Below, piece by piece: positions 1 to 13,213 of a stretch of 64,000 bases of DNA (the stretch's first letter is position 1; the number at the start of each line of letters is the position of its first letter). The notes under the pieces are model-generated. The model was not told the DNA's origin. It saw only the letters and a list, made by a program, of their open reading frames with translations, and made no database searches. The position numbers were made by a program, and so were the translations under genes. The stretch lies in contig JAZGTH010000031.1 in NCBI GenBank assembly GCA_036877525.1, positions 4,754,501-4,818,500 of the forward strand. The letters are read 5' to 3'. Source of the DNA: Chromobotia macracanthus. Lineage: Eukaryota; Chordata; Actinopteri; Cypriniformes; Botiidae.

Positions 1-109
1 CCCATTGGGGTCTCCTTGCAGCCCTGACATCTTAGTCCTTATGAACTCAGAATTCTCTTTGACGTTTTTAATTATGCAAAGCATGCTGGGAAGTATTAGT
101 GTCTCTCAC

Positions 110-3100
110 CAGAGTCTCTTTTCCAGCGTCCTCAAACATGTGCTCAAGACTCCGCTGAACCGACTCTTCACCATCTACAAACACCTGCGAGACGAAACCG
201 GTGGTTAGAAATGAACTTGAGGTTTAAATAGAATTCACACTGAGGAATTCAGAACACTGACTGTGAAATAATGTGTTATAAAGAGAACAATCTGCTACAG
301 ACAGATGCTATGAACAAGCCACAGTTGTAAGCCCATCACAACTGTGTAAAAGAATTTGTAATGGTTTCTAAACTATTTTAACGCACATACAAACTAACAA
401 CCACAAGTTATATAATAAATAAATAGTGCTCTGTCCTGTTAAGCAAATATCATTTGACTGTGAGGGGTTTGCAGAGCAAATGTCTAGCAGATGTGAACCT
501 GGTTAATGCTGGGTCTGCCTTTGGTTTTCTTTTTTGAGGTAGTGTCCAGACCCCACAGAGAAGAAAAGCGGCTCTTTCGTTTACTGGAGGAACGAGACAG
601 AGCCTGAGTGCGTCTCCGAATTCCACCATCCATTCTCGCTGCCACCTGTGCAACAAAAATACATAAATACAACCTTCATTGCATACAAACTGCCTCAGTA
701 ACACTGAGAAAAAAGATCCACTGAAAAAAAGAAGGATAAAAGTTTCCTGTGTCTTTAGGCCTCAAATCAAGATCAATGATGGGAACAAATCTGACACTGT
801 GACTCATTTTAAAAGAAGTACACATAAACTTCTACAGTGTGAAGATGTTCCTCAGCCGTTCACACACCCAGACGCAAAACCAAACTGACAGCTGTGGAAT
901 AATAAATATTAGTACAGTGCCACAGAAGTCATAAATTAAAGTAAGAGTGGACAAGTACTGACATGTTGGTAGTTTGTGGTACAGTGTCTAAGGACAAAGA
1001 CTGTGTGGCTTGTTTTATATTTTAGAAAAGAGAGAGGAAATTAAAAAGGAAACATTTATAAAGAGTAATAATAGAATTGATGGTACTGGTTAGTGACAGA
1101 GCTTTAAAAGCATGCCTAAATGGCAAAACCACAAATTAAGCAGAAAAATTCCTAAAAGGAAAGCAACGAAAAGCAGTTATTGATCGAGCATTTTAGTGCC
1201 ATTGATGAAAAACCACTCCCTGTTTCATAATTTAAAACGTCACAGATTTTCTGTCTGACATGGTTAAGTTTTAATGAAACTTGAGTTACACAATCATTCA
1301 ATGTGACAGTGTGAAAGTTACTGAGGTGACAGAGTTGAAAGCATTTCATCTTCGTATTATGACATTCTGTTCGTTCTATGTTGGACCACAGGAATGACCA
1401 AAACAATGATGTCGGCAACTTCAGCTTGTACAGTTTCTGCTGGGACTGGGGCCAAGAACAGGCTGCTCAGACCTCACAAGCCTCTTGTGGCATGAAGGAT
1501 TGAAGAGGACATTAACTAACTGCATTTGAATATGTATTTGAAAAATAAAAGGAGAATGTGTGTGACACAGAGAGAGAACAATGAAGACTACAGAGTGTCA
1601 AAATAGGTGAAAGAAAAATAGGAGGCAAAATGCCTGAGAACAGTGTGATATTGAGTGTGGAGGTTTGTATGTATGTGTGCACTTCATACCAGGGCATGGA
1701 AGGATGATACTGAAAAAATGCCCAGACGACCCATGGACAGCTTGGTGGGGCGGGATGCAACTGCAAGCAGGCGTTTTGGATTTGGAAGCTCACCGCCCTG
1801 CAGGCTAGACAGGTAACAGCGGTACCTGAACAGATCCATATGAAACTGCTCCAAATTCTGCTCCCAGAGGAAAATCTGAAAGAAAGAAAGAAAGAATAAA
1901 GAAGGAAAAAGAGGAGTTTCACTCAAATATAAGGAAAAATGATCTCATTGTTCTATTATGTCAGTAGTTTAAATTCCTCTACACTTCTCGTTTTCTGTGT
2001 TAGCACATTTATGACAGCCCTTAAGCTGTTGACTGTTAGAGTGTGGGCAGTGTTTCAAAGCAGTTTTGTACTGGAGGAGGATATATCATTAGTCAGCAGC
2101 CCTCCTCCAAGCTGGCATGGCCTGAGTCTATTTAGAGACAACAGAGGAGTGTATGCCCACCTCAAATTGAGAGGAGGCGCACTACACATACATCACACAC
2201 TAACACGTTTTTAGACACACACATATACATTATGTTTTATAAACAATTAAATCATGTCAAAGATTTTTTTGAAAAGCCACAATCCATGAAACTAATTAAT
2301 TATTTGATTTTCACAAAATCACCAAATCTAGTTGTTTTCCCTACTGAGAGAAAATAAGTTAGGTTAATAAATTAAAGGGACAGCTCATCCCAAAAATAAC
2401 AATCCTAATTTTTGGTTGAACTAACCTATTAACTTAGAGAAGACATTTCAAAGATTGTTGATGTGGATCTCTTTTTTAATTCAATGAAAGTGAATGGTGA
2501 CTGAGGCTGTCAGGCAGTAACATTCTTAAAAACCATCTCCTTTTGGCTGCCACAGAAATGGAGAAATACGAAAAGAAACTCGTATGGGTTTGGAACAATC
2601 ACAACAGTGATTTTTAGGTGAACACTAAACAAAAGAAGCACACTTGTGTATGTCAGTATGCGGTTAAGAAGACTAGAACAGACACTACAGGTTAATTATG
2701 ACCACCAATCTGGAGTCTGTACATACCTGTTCCAGAATAGTCTTCCTCTTCTTTGCATCAGTGACAGCAGAGAGTTGCATTTCGCCCATCTTCTTCATTT
2801 TCTCATCCATATCGATCTTCTGTTCTAACTTCTTGATCTCAGAGCGCAGCAATCGTACCGTGTCCTCACGGTGGTGCTGGCGGGCGACGGCCGCAGCACA
2901 GGCTGAATGAATAGCGGTTATCCAGTTTTCCAACTCTGTTTGACCGGATGTCTGAAAGCAAGTGGATTCAAACCAAGGTGTCACCACTATTACCTGCTTA
3001 TTGACACGATTAAAAAGGGCAAAGCAGGACTGGAGATGTATGGTATATATGTAGCCTAGACTTTGTTGAACTGTGAAACTACACAAACTTACCACTTAAA

Positions 3101-6100
3101 ATTGTCTAAAATTGTCTTCCACCTACATTTGCAGAATATGTTTCTGAATTTTGGAAAGCTCTGTGCGGCTGCCAGGCGTGTCCAATGTGTGACCCCTTTA
3201 ATAAGTGCCCTCCATGTATGAAGTTATATAAGCATCACATATGTCATCACAGCAATAGCAATATACCAACGTCCTTTCAGCACAAAAAAAGCAATTTTTT
3301 TTTCATCAAATGACATATTTGACTGTCCATCAAATATAGCTGACAAGCTACCCTTTATAAATGTCACCTGGTAAGCAGGATGTCACGTGTCACAGAGTAA
3401 AATGTCACACAGAAATTTAGAAATATCATATGGCAGCTTAGGATTCATGTAACTGTGGCCCATGAGCATCAGTTCAGGACAATCAATGTTTCTGTTTTTA
3501 CCAGATTAGGTGATTTCTAGATTTCAACTGCATAAGCAACGGCATATATGTATTTACAAATGTATGGACATAAATATCACCAAATATACTCAAATGCTCC
3601 CATCTCTGCAAAATAAAATTCTTAGTAACCACATTCATGTGCAATAACAGTTTTATGAGATTCAGGCTAAATTACCTGGAAAAGGAAAGCATCTCCCAAA
3701 GCATTGCTTAAGCAAAACACAAAGTCCTTTTTGGGATGTTCTGGAACAGCCTGGACAATGCTGTTTTCCACCCACACTGCATGTTTGTGAATGCTGTTAT
3801 GGTCAATCCCTGAACGTCCATCCGTTTCGTAGAAAAACAGAGTGCATCCTGGGATATGAAGGTGAGGAGAAAGGTTAGACACTAAAAATCTGAATCAAGA
3901 TTTAATGTTTTCAGTTGGAAGAATCTGACTGGTTTATATGAATAGATGAATATATTGTTGGGAATTTTAAGAGGAACAACTGGGGTGAATATTTTCCACC
4001 ATAATGGCCATAAGAATGTGAGTGCTTGGGTGTAGAGATGTTCTAAAGATAAGACATTATAAAAAAAGTCTATTTATGGTAGTGTGCTTTTTCCAAACAG
4101 AATCTCACCTTTGAGTGATACCCAGTACTGTTTCCACTTCCTTTTTGCTGCAGGCTCCACCCTTTTATTTTTCTTATGCACCAGGAAATTCTTCACAGCC
4201 AGCATGCCAGCCTTCCGTACCGTGCCATGTACGGTGGTGAGCAAAATGTCTGAGGGGTAAATGGAGCTGAGCGTTCCGCTGCTCCTCTCATCGCTAGCAG
4301 CTGAACTGGCTTCCTCCAGGCACTCCCGTGTCTGTCGGGAGTTCAAGTCCAGTTCATGGCGGAAGTTCTCGTACACACCTTGATCTCCACCAGACTGACG
4401 TTCACGATCTCCTCCACCTCCACTGCTGCTGCCGCTGTCGCTTCCTGCAAAGATGCTCTCGCTTGCAGTGGAGTACACAGAGAAAGATGCAGATATGGCC
4501 TTGCAACGTCGTGATGAGTGTTCCATTTCAGCCGTGACACCATCAATCCCGCTGTCTCCATACTCGCTACCCTCACCTGCTGTGATATCCTACATGCATG
4601 TACAGACACAAACACATTTAGCATACAAGGTAATGCAGATAAAACAAGACACTCACTCTACAGTGACAAAACGTCATAAGGAACCTCCTCTAAGCGACTG
4701 TTCATTTTTAGAATATCACCCCTTACAAAGGTCTGACAAAAAACTTCTCGTTTATTCCCTTTTTGGCACATAGAAAGAAACTAATCTCTACTTCTCAACT
4801 TCTCAACTTGTTTACCTGTGCATGAAAGAGGAACTGAAAGCAGAAGACTGCACAAAACAGGCTACAGCAAAGGTACGGCTTCCCTTTGCTAGCATAAAAA
4901 GTCCATCTATGTCCCTCACAGAGTTCTTCTCAGGTAGATTGTGGGAAAATCACATTTCAAAACCACTCAGAAGCCCCAAGCAGGTGACCAAAGTTAAAGC
5001 TTGAGCATGACTCAGGCTTTTGTGTTTTTTTGTGTGTTTTTTTTGGTCCTCTGAGACCTTCCAAAATTCAAACCTTTCTGACCAGTTTAGATTGCATCAA
5101 ACAGGCTCAAAAATTCAAGTTAAAAGCCTAACAGAGGATCAAGAAGTGTTTTACCCGTCACAATTTTAACAGAGTATCCCATAAAGCCATTGGTCTTTAT
5201 CCAGTTCTTTTTGCATTCTTTCTCTAATAGCTCTATTTTAACTCTGTGTTCAACCAACTAACTGGGACAAGAATTATGAAACATCTGCCATCATTTACCT
5301 CATGTTGTTCCAAACCTCAATGATTTTGTTCTTTTGTGGGATGTGAAGGAGACATATTATTACTTATTCCATAATTTTGAGGGCAATATGCAACAACTTA
5401 AATGAACTTTCATTGTATAGAAAACAGCAGTGTAAACATCCTGTCTAACATCTTCCTATGTGAGTAAAAACTCAAATCAGACAGGTTTGAACTAGCATAA
5501 ATGTGAGTGATGACAGAATTATAATTTTAGGGTGAACTATCCTTTAAAAGTTTTAAAAGAACTATGTTGGTCACTGTGTAAAAGGCTTGGAAATAAACAA
5601 AGTGAAAAAGCACATGATTCATAACGAACAGTCAGAAGATACTGCAGCTGAATCATTATTTAATCATTATGCCTATTTTGGGAGGATGTAAAAAGCCATG
5701 CATCACAAGCATAACTCACATGTGTTGTTTGTGCACGCCGGCCCTGCATACGTGAACAAATGGGAGCCTTGTGATTGGACAGTCCCTCTGACAGGCAGTG
5801 GGAGCGACGACAAGGAAGAGTGTATGCTCCATATCCGTTCCCTTCCTCATCTGCAGGAGACAAGACTTCACTGTTCATTTTGACCCCTGTGAGCTTCTCG
5901 GAACCATGTCCATTATAATGATGGTGAGAGCCATGGAGTGGAGGTAGCCTCTGTGTGCAAAGTTCATCTAAAGAGTTTGCTCTGTCTCCAGAATGAGATT
6001 CAAGTGTCCGGGGGCTGGAGGTGCGACATCGAGAGTTAGCGAATTCTTTGTCTCCATCGTTACTTTTTCCGATGATCTCCTCTGTGCTCGTCAGATGCTC

Positions 6101-6656
6101 TTGGCTTAAATCCGAAAGTGAGAATTCCATGGAATCCTCTCTCCACATATCTGCAGATTTGGAGCGTTTCTTCTTATAGCTGCTGCCTTCCCGAGTACCA
6201 TCTTTAGTTCTCTGCAGGTATGTGTCCTCAGTTGTGAAAAGTCTGTTTTCATCACAACTTTCTGGTACCACCGTGTCTATCTCTACCCCATCCTCAGAGC
6301 CTGGTGTGATGGTGGGATCCCCCATGTTGTCATGGAATGACACTGGTCGCAGGTTCATGGTCATCCGGTCCACCCAAATGGTTCCTTCATAGCCCTCCAG
6401 AGCATCTGTTTCATTGAAAGGTTCAAGGCCATTTTCAGTAAGGGATTGTGGGATGGAAGGAGTGCTGCTGGATCTTGTGCTGGTCTCAGAATTGCGGTGC
6501 TCAACCTTGCTGGACGATGCGTGATGTGATCTGCGAGACTGCTTGTTGGAAATGCGAAGGGATCTTGTCATGTGCTTTCGTGATAGGTGGCCCTGCCCCT
6601 CACTGTAGAAGGTGTGGTTTCCATTTTGGCTCTCTACGTTCCCCATGGTTTAACAT
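110..6656 (-). CDS. tiam1: Tiam1, Rac1 guanine-nucleotide exchange factor, N-terminal part (7 coding exons; gene continues off the left edge)
   Basis: Tiam1 activates Rac at membranes and junctions. Coding exons in order: 6646-5720, 4589-4109, 3848-3676, 2951-2727, 1875-1690, 645-499, 184-110. All have GT/AG borders and the frame is kept for 738 codons. The start ATG at 6646 lies 10 nt after an acceptor (exon begins 6656), so at least one untranslated exon lies upstream. MGNVES is a typical N-myristoylation start. The Ser/Thr-rich region (STRSSSTPSIPQS, KKKRSKSADMWREDS) follows, then GDSGIDG near residue 321, which fits the beta-TrCP degron site known in human TIAM1. GVYENF near residue 382 matches the Src/Grb2 tyrosine site. 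The PHn domain is about residues 431-548 (RKWKQYWVSLKG to ENWITAIHSAC). A coiled coil follows (EIKKLEQKIDMDEKMKK), then the Ex region. The RBD, PDZ and DH-PH domains are outside the window. Paralogue (1a or 1b) is not resolved. Confidence 0.95.
185..1689 (-). other. tiam1 introns 185-498 and 646-1689
   Basis: These two introns separate the last three tiam1 exons in the window (the exon at 499-645 lies between them). Both have GT donors and AG acceptors on the minus strand. I see no repeat, RNA gene or further exon inside them. The ORFs that cross these stretches are read-through from neighbouring exons or random. Confidence 0.8.
2374..2632. mobile_element. Degenerate MITE in a tiam1 intron ('TTTACTCACCCTCATG' family)
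   Basis: The left end reads AAAGGGACAGCTCATCCCAAA and the right end is roughly its inverse (TTTTTAGGTGAACACTAAAC). Inside is the stretch CAATGAAAGTGAATGGTGACTG, which is typical of this non-autonomous element in cyprinids. It lies in the intron 1876-2726. Other copies are at 5281-5547 and 33416-33690. The family call is from memory of its appearance. Confidence 0.45.
2952..3675 (-). other. tiam1 intron, nothing further seen
   Basis: This intron lies inside the PHn domain, between the exons ending FLFQ and starting TSGQTELENW. The sequence is AT-rich and holds a run of eight T around 3295. I see no gene or clear repeat. Confidence 0.75.
5281..5547. mobile_element. MITE, second copy of the 'TTTACTCACCCTCATG' family
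   Basis: The left part reads CCATCATTTACCTCATGTTG then TTCCAAACCT. The right end is ATTTTAGGGTGAACTATCC followed by TTTAA, which pairs with the usual start of the family. It lies in the tiam1 intron 4590-5719. The rest of that intron shows nothing recognisable. Confidence 0.5.
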
Positions 6657-9600
6657 CTGTGAAAACAAAAACACAAATGAAGTTTAGATCTAACAATCAC
6701 TAAAGATAAAAAGCAAAACATGTTGGTCCTTTTGCTGAAGATGATAGATGATAGATTTGCAAGTCTTTGGGGCTCTTAATCCTGTACAACAAGCAAACAC
6801 CACATTCTTACTCAAGGTGCTATCTAGAAACTTCATGAAAGAGCCCTTGGGGCAGCATACCTGCTCAGTCCAACTTCTAAGTTGTCAGTTTTAGGATTTG
6901 AGGACTTTACAGAGCAGACAAAGAAAGCAACTAAATAAAGGGATGTAGAAAATGAGGAGAAAATCAATCTCACCATCTCCAAAAGTGAGAGCTGATCATG
7001 TGATCAGAAACACCAGAAATATCTCTGACACACACAGAGAGCAAGAGAGAGAGAGTGGGATGTGAAATCTCTCACTGTGGGAACATTACTAATTTTTACA
7101 ATGACCTCCATTAGACAGTTCACCATGTGTATAACCTATTGAAACCTGTTAAAATTGTTGTAACAAATCATTTAGAGTGTAATTTTGTTAAATTAGTCAT
7201 ACCTCTAAGAAAGGGAATGACCATGGATAGCCATGTGCACTATTTATGGAATTATTTTTAGGTTAGCAATGATAAGGAAGAAAAGATTTGATATATTTGT
7301 AGATGAATCACCATGAGAGACACTCACTAACTCTGGTGGATGTTTTTTTATATAAAAAATTTTAATGCAAAAATCATTTTTATTATTTTATTTAAGATAA
7401 TACATGTGAACGAGAAGTGTATTAAATCATGTTTATGTGATCAATATACAGTACCTGAGGTAGAACCAAAGGATCAAATGCATTTCCAGACAGCCATATT
7501 CCTATTTATAGACCTTATGGTCCTGAGCCCTACAGTAGTTTTCCCTGGAAAAACAACACAATAGACATTTTTATACAAAGGGAGCAAAGATTGATTACAG
7601 AGGTTTTGGATTTCGGAACATGTTAAAGGTGGGTTACAAGATATACGAGATATACAAGATATATATTATAAGACATACAAGAACATGAAAGCAAATCTGG
7701 TCTATGGTACAGTCACAGGTACATACACAGCACTTATATAACAAAACTTCCTAATTCTCAATTCTTCCTGATTGTCTCCCTGCTGCAGAAGAGGAAGAGT
7801 TTTCTGAGATTCTGCTCTGTTCCTTAAGAAGCCAACAATAAGGTAATTATGACAGAAGACCAAGGCAGCCTAGCAGTAGTGGTAAAGCTGAACCTCAGCA
7901 ATATCATCCTCAATGCCAATCTGACCTAATTTCCTTCAATACAAAGCCTGCACAGAGAGAATAAAGGAGCCTCATCTCTATACTGCAGCAGGTATATATG
8001 AATATGAGAAGATAGATTAGACTTTACATGCTCTGAGCAAACTTACGGATTAGCCCGGTCACCGTTCCAATAACTGGAGATAGAATAGTGAGAGAAAAAG
8101 AGACAAAAGGAGAGAAATAGTATATTTCTAGTGGTAGTTTCATCTTCAGAAAAATCTAGTTTTTAAACATATCTAGTTTAAATTGTCACTTAATGTATGC
8201 ATGAATGTGTTCTTTATTTCTGCCAGAAGGTTTGTGAGTCAAACAGAAGTTAGAGGATGATTGTGTGTTGAGGTTGGTGTATACTACACTGGATCATGTC
8301 CAGCCTCAGCAGATATAGGGTCAACAGGGCCTTAAAGGCAACAGAGAGACAAAACAAAAGAGAAAGAGAGATGATGTGCTCCATTCTCAAAATGAAAGCT
8401 TGCAGAGAAATATGCGTGTTTGTTTATACATGAGAGCAGCAACAGAAAAACACTGCACTGCAGTAAGTCCACTCAACCTTGCTACAGAGTTACATAAACT
8501 GCAGTTGACCCCATTACATTGGGACCATACATCACTCCTTTTACTAGATCTGGGTTCCTTTCTCCACACTGGATGTTTAAGCTTCAGAATTTTATAGCAG
8601 AAATTCATGTAATTCGAACCCTTTTTTATACAAAGTCTGCTCTATAACTGTTTAATGCTCCATTTTGCATAAGAATAGCCTGTTAACAGAGCTGGAGTTA
8701 ACCTAAAAAAGCCAAATAAATGATACAGATGTTTTCAGATAATGTTGGTAATTTTACATATGATTTTTTTTGGAAACATAGCCAATATTAGCCAATTTCA
8801 GCTTAGCCAATATTTTTAAAGATTTTGATCTTTTCCTATTTCCTAATTGCCTAGTTCCATGCTATATAGTAGGAAAAGATCAGTATGCATAAGAAATAAG
8901 TTTGGCCACCCATGGGTGTCATCAAGGGTGTCTTCAAGATGTCATCAAGAAGTACTGACTTGCCTGAACAGACTTGATTTGCTGACTTCTCCAGTCCTGC
9001 CTAGTCTTTCACTGTTTTTATAACCTGAGCTGTGATGGCATATAAACATATGTGCGTTAATCAAGCAGATTTAATACCATCTGATACAATTCCATTAAAC
9101 ATCAAGCCTTCAGGCTCAGAAAACACTCCAGATGGAATATCTCAGTGGGGAACCAGAGTGATAATGTCATGGCAGTCATAACTAAAAGGTTAGCGAAAAT
9201 CAATGAGAAAAACCCCAATAAGCACAATAGAAAATGTGAGTCAGCAAACGAACCCGATGCCCACTCTCTCTCACTCCTCACCTACATGATACACTTGTTC
9301 ATCCCTGGTGGGATTCAATAGCAATAACATGTGATAAATCTCAGTGTGACGACAACAGACCCCTCGTATACACAAACACCTGAGTCACGACTGATACATC
9401 AAACTCGCGTGTCTGTGCTAAGACATCCCAAAAATATCATCTTGATGCTTTTGAATGTGCTATGGACTTGATGTTCTGAAGGCCCTGAGCCTGATGTCTC
9501 CTGCGGGGTGGAAGCAGGTGGAGAGGATGGAGGTAGGGTGTGAGATGAGTCTCGCTGTGAAACTTTAATCACAGGCACTTAGAAGGACACCTCCTCCACT

Positions 9601-12600
9601 TCATTTTGTGCGCTATGAGGGATGTGCTAGCCCTGGCTCCATTATTAAACACACACACACACACACACACATTATCTAATAAACATGCTGACGGTTTGTG
9701 CTCACACTCGCAAACAAATACCCAAGCACAAATATGAATACTGCTCCTAAAGTTTATACACCATGTGTAAGGAAACAAATGTACAGTTAGCTGTTGAAAT
9801 AAAAACAACAACAGGATGATCAGGAGACGTGTATCATCCTAAAGGGGTTTATTTTGTATAATGACCAACTGGCTGCACATTATTACATGGCTACTTACCA
9901 AATAAATAAATAAATGGTCATGAAATTTTGATTTGAAATGAAAATGTGAGAAGAAAAAGACCACAGAGATGAAACCAGCACAGTTGTGTAGGCAATGTAT
10001 GGTCATTATACAAAATATATTTTTTTCTTCACATATTTTCTTCATCTCCCTCCCTTGTGCATTCTGCATATGAGTGTAAAGCTAATGTTTGCCTGTGAAG
10101 GGTGTGTGTTGTAATGGAATAAAGAAATGGACTGACTCTGGTGAATGTCCCTCTCCCTCCCTCACATACTCTTTTGTTTGGGGTGAAAGGAAGGCTACAG
10201 AATAGATCACCAGCACACGCCCGGCAGTATGGGGCTGGGTGTTGAAAAAGGAAGTCCTTATATTCCTTTAGCTTCCTCTACCTAGTTTGCACAAAACATC
10301 ACACAGATGACAAAAGCACCCACAATCTTTTTAAACATCCTTTACAAAGAATACGGTGACTGAAAGCAGCTTATATACCTCTCCATAGCTCTGAACCACA
10401 CACAGTAACTTCACGTTACCTTCTCCAGCGCTCTCAAAAGTGAAGCGCGAACAGATGGTAGGGAAGCAGGGTGGGTGTGAAAACAAATAAAAGCCTTCAA
10501 TATTACATTCAAAAGTGCTGCTACAGATCAGCAAATCTATCATTACTGAAGTATAATCATCCAAAATGTCTTTGCATATCACGTTATGAATGATTAAAAT
10601 ACAGACAGACCTGCTTTAAAACATCTCCTGCAAAATTGTATTCAGAAATGAAGTCTGATAACTCAGTTAGGAAACTTAATTCAGTCAGATATTATAAAAT
10701 ATCTGAGATTTTCTATAAGAAAAGATCTAAAAAAGCACTCAGAGATTCATTTTAGTCGTTTATGATGAAATATTTGCTAGAACAAACAAAGACTAGCTGT
10801 GAGCAATGCCATTTGTGGACTGAACAGCGAACATAAATGCAATATATTTGTTTTTCCTAAACCTGCTCCCATTAGTCTAGTACTTCAGTTTTTGGTTCTG
10901 AATGTATTCAAGACCTGGAGCAAAGAGCAAGGTTTAAAATCTCCCCAAAGCCCAGCACTGGTGCACAGAGTTGTGGGAAAGCTACAGGGCTTTTATCCAC
11001 CTCAATAAGAAAGAGAGTGAATTAAAAATGCAATCCATTGTTTTTCGAGATGGCATCTGTAATTTTGCATGTGTTCAATCTGCTCTTGTTAGTCTAATTG
11101 AGAGACTACAGACAAAGACACATAGATAATCACTGCCCAGACTGTCTCTGGCATTCTCTGCTGAATGATTATCCCATAGATACTGCACTGCTCAACACTG
11201 TTTACATCAGCAATATCATTGATGCTTTCTTAAACAATTTATATTTTTGAATTTTAAAAGAAATGTTTAGTTTAACACAATAACTATGTTCAAATGAATT
11301 TTTCTTCACTGCAGTAGAAAAATCTAATCAATTCAGTGAAATAAAAAAATGTTCCCCACACTACCCACCTCTCTCACATACATAAAAACGTTACTCAAGT
11401 TTCTCAGGTGTCTGGTCATAATGGCTTCCTTCCATTTTTTAACTTCTCTTTATTTGTTAAGCAACATGTTTGAACAAGAGAACAGCATTTCTCTTTCTCT
11501 CTCCTCAACTGCTCTGTTTATCTGGCTTTTTTCTGTTTTTCTGTTCATAAGTGCTTAGTCAACACCCCTATAAACTATTTTCAAAAGTGCTGAAATAAAC
11601 CTGAGATGAAAACACAGCAAGTCATTTTCAAAACATCACTGATAGTATAAATCACATCCAGTGTGTCACGGGACTCTCATAAATTCACTTCCAGTCTAAT
11701 AGTGTTGACCTTTGTGCCCAGGAAACTAATTTAAGTGAATCCTCATACACTTCAATTCAGTCACGTTCCTTCAGAACAATACTCGCCACTGACCCCAAAC
11801 TCGAACCCTCTGAAACACACCCAGCCCACAGGCGACTCTCCCCATTTCTCACATTTTTTCACGGATTCCCAGCAGGGGAATGACCAACTTAACTTGAGAT
11901 GAGAGGGACTTGAAAGCCATAACAAAATTCCCTTGGGACTCATGGAAAAAGAGTGATAGAGATAGACAACAGAAACAGATAGTAAGATTAAAGAAGATAC
12001 AAAGTTTAAAGGGTTCGTATGAAGTTTATCAGCACTGGTTCTGCATAATTTGTAGGCTTATGTTACTATGGCAACTTGCTACTGTAGGTGACAACGTCAC
12101 ATACCTCAGGATGGAAAGATTAAAATCTTTTCCAAAAAAGACGGAAGGTGGTAGACAACAGACAAGATCATTATCAACATTTAATATGAAAGTACTGCCA
12201 AATGTAAACTATTAAACATTATATATAATCTTATTTTGAACACAATATAAAGACAATACCTACAATAACTCAGTAATTCCATGGGTCAATTAAATGTTTT
12301 TCTCCAGTGACACAATAACGAGAGTTATCGTATATTCCTGTGCGTGACAGCACGGACAATCATTTCTGTATAAGACACCCAGCAGATGATATTAACTGTC
12401 CATTAATCCAAATGAAGTGACAGGGCTCCTCCCTCATGTCTCCAATCCCCTGGCAGTGTCTGTGCTCGGCAGAGCTCAATGAGCCAGTAATGAGACCAAC
12501 CACAGGCCAGTGTTGTGTTTTGGAAAGGGTGGTGGAGACACTGTTGAATCGTTATTTATGTTCTTATTCTGTTTTCTTAGCCAACGTTTTCTTAGCAGAA

Positions 12601-12619
12601 GAGGGGTTTATAGATATCT
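6657..12619. other. Non-coding stretch upstream of the first tiam1 coding exon
   Basis: The region begins with the splice acceptor of the first coding tiam1 exon (TTTTCACAG ending at 6657), so it is intronic in any spliced transcript. I find no ORF with protein-like features. A short GA-rich stretch lies at 7030-7055 and an AC microsatellite at 9649-9670. Regulatory elements are possible but cannot be recognised from one sequence. Confidence 0.6.
9649..9670. repeat. AC dinucleotide microsatellite
   Basis: Eleven perfect AC units in the presumed tiam1 5' intron. Confidence 0.9.
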
Positions 12620-13213
12620 GGGTAACACTTTACAGCAAGTCTGTAATAGACTTGAACTAGCAATAAACAGTACTTTTACAGAATGTATTTATCTTGACTA
12701 ATATTAATTTCTACATATATGAATACAATTTTGAAATTTAAAGTTCTGTGCATAAATCAAAAAAATGAAATGCTATAAAAAATGAAAACTTTGAAAAAAA
12801 TTACATTTACCAATATATTACCTAATATATTAGTTAAAGCTACAATCAGTAACTTTTGCCTCTCTGTCACCATTTCTGTTTAAAACATAAAATTGCAGGT
12901 TATTTTATGTACTTTTATTTAAGTATATTGAAGTCAAACTGACATTTCCGAAGAAATTCATCCTGGCAGCTCAAATTATAAATCATTATTTATAATGATT
13001 GAGACAGTTTTGAACACTGATCTGTTATGTACTTGCTCAATAACTGGTTTTCATTTATTTTTAACTACAGAAACTTACCGGATTGCAGCTTTAATGCATG
13101 CCTCATTTTGATTGTTATTATATTACAGCTGCTTTGCAACTATGCAATATTGTGAAAAGTGCTAAAAAACTGAATTGAAGTTAACATGTAAAACTTCATT
13201 GTAAAGTGTTGGC
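12620..13213. mobile_element. Non-autonomous DNA transposon with 'GGGTAACACTTTACA' ends, interrupted by a second element
   Basis: The left end GGGTAACACTTTACAGCAAG is matched in inverted orientation by the right end CTTCATTGTAAAGTGTTGGCC. The inner sequence (ATAAACAGTACTTTTACAG, AATATTAATTTCTACAT) resembles a repeat common in cyprinids. No coding capacity is seen. A smaller element lies inside it at 12834-13094. Confidence 0.55.
12834..13094. mobile_element. Small MITE flanked by TTAA, nested in the element at 12620-13213
   Basis: It begins TTAAAGCTACAATCAGTAAC and ends CTTACCGGATTGCAGCTTTAA-like, so the ends are near-perfect inverted repeats and both carry TTAA, the target used by piggyBac-type transposases. 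Length is 261 bp with no coding capacity. Superfamily assignment is inference from the ends only. Confidence 0.5.

Noticed and set aside
1..109. A further tiam1 exon at the left edge
   Set aside because: The minus strand here shows no continuation matching the Tiam1 RBD and no convincing acceptor, so the next exon is taken to be outside the window.
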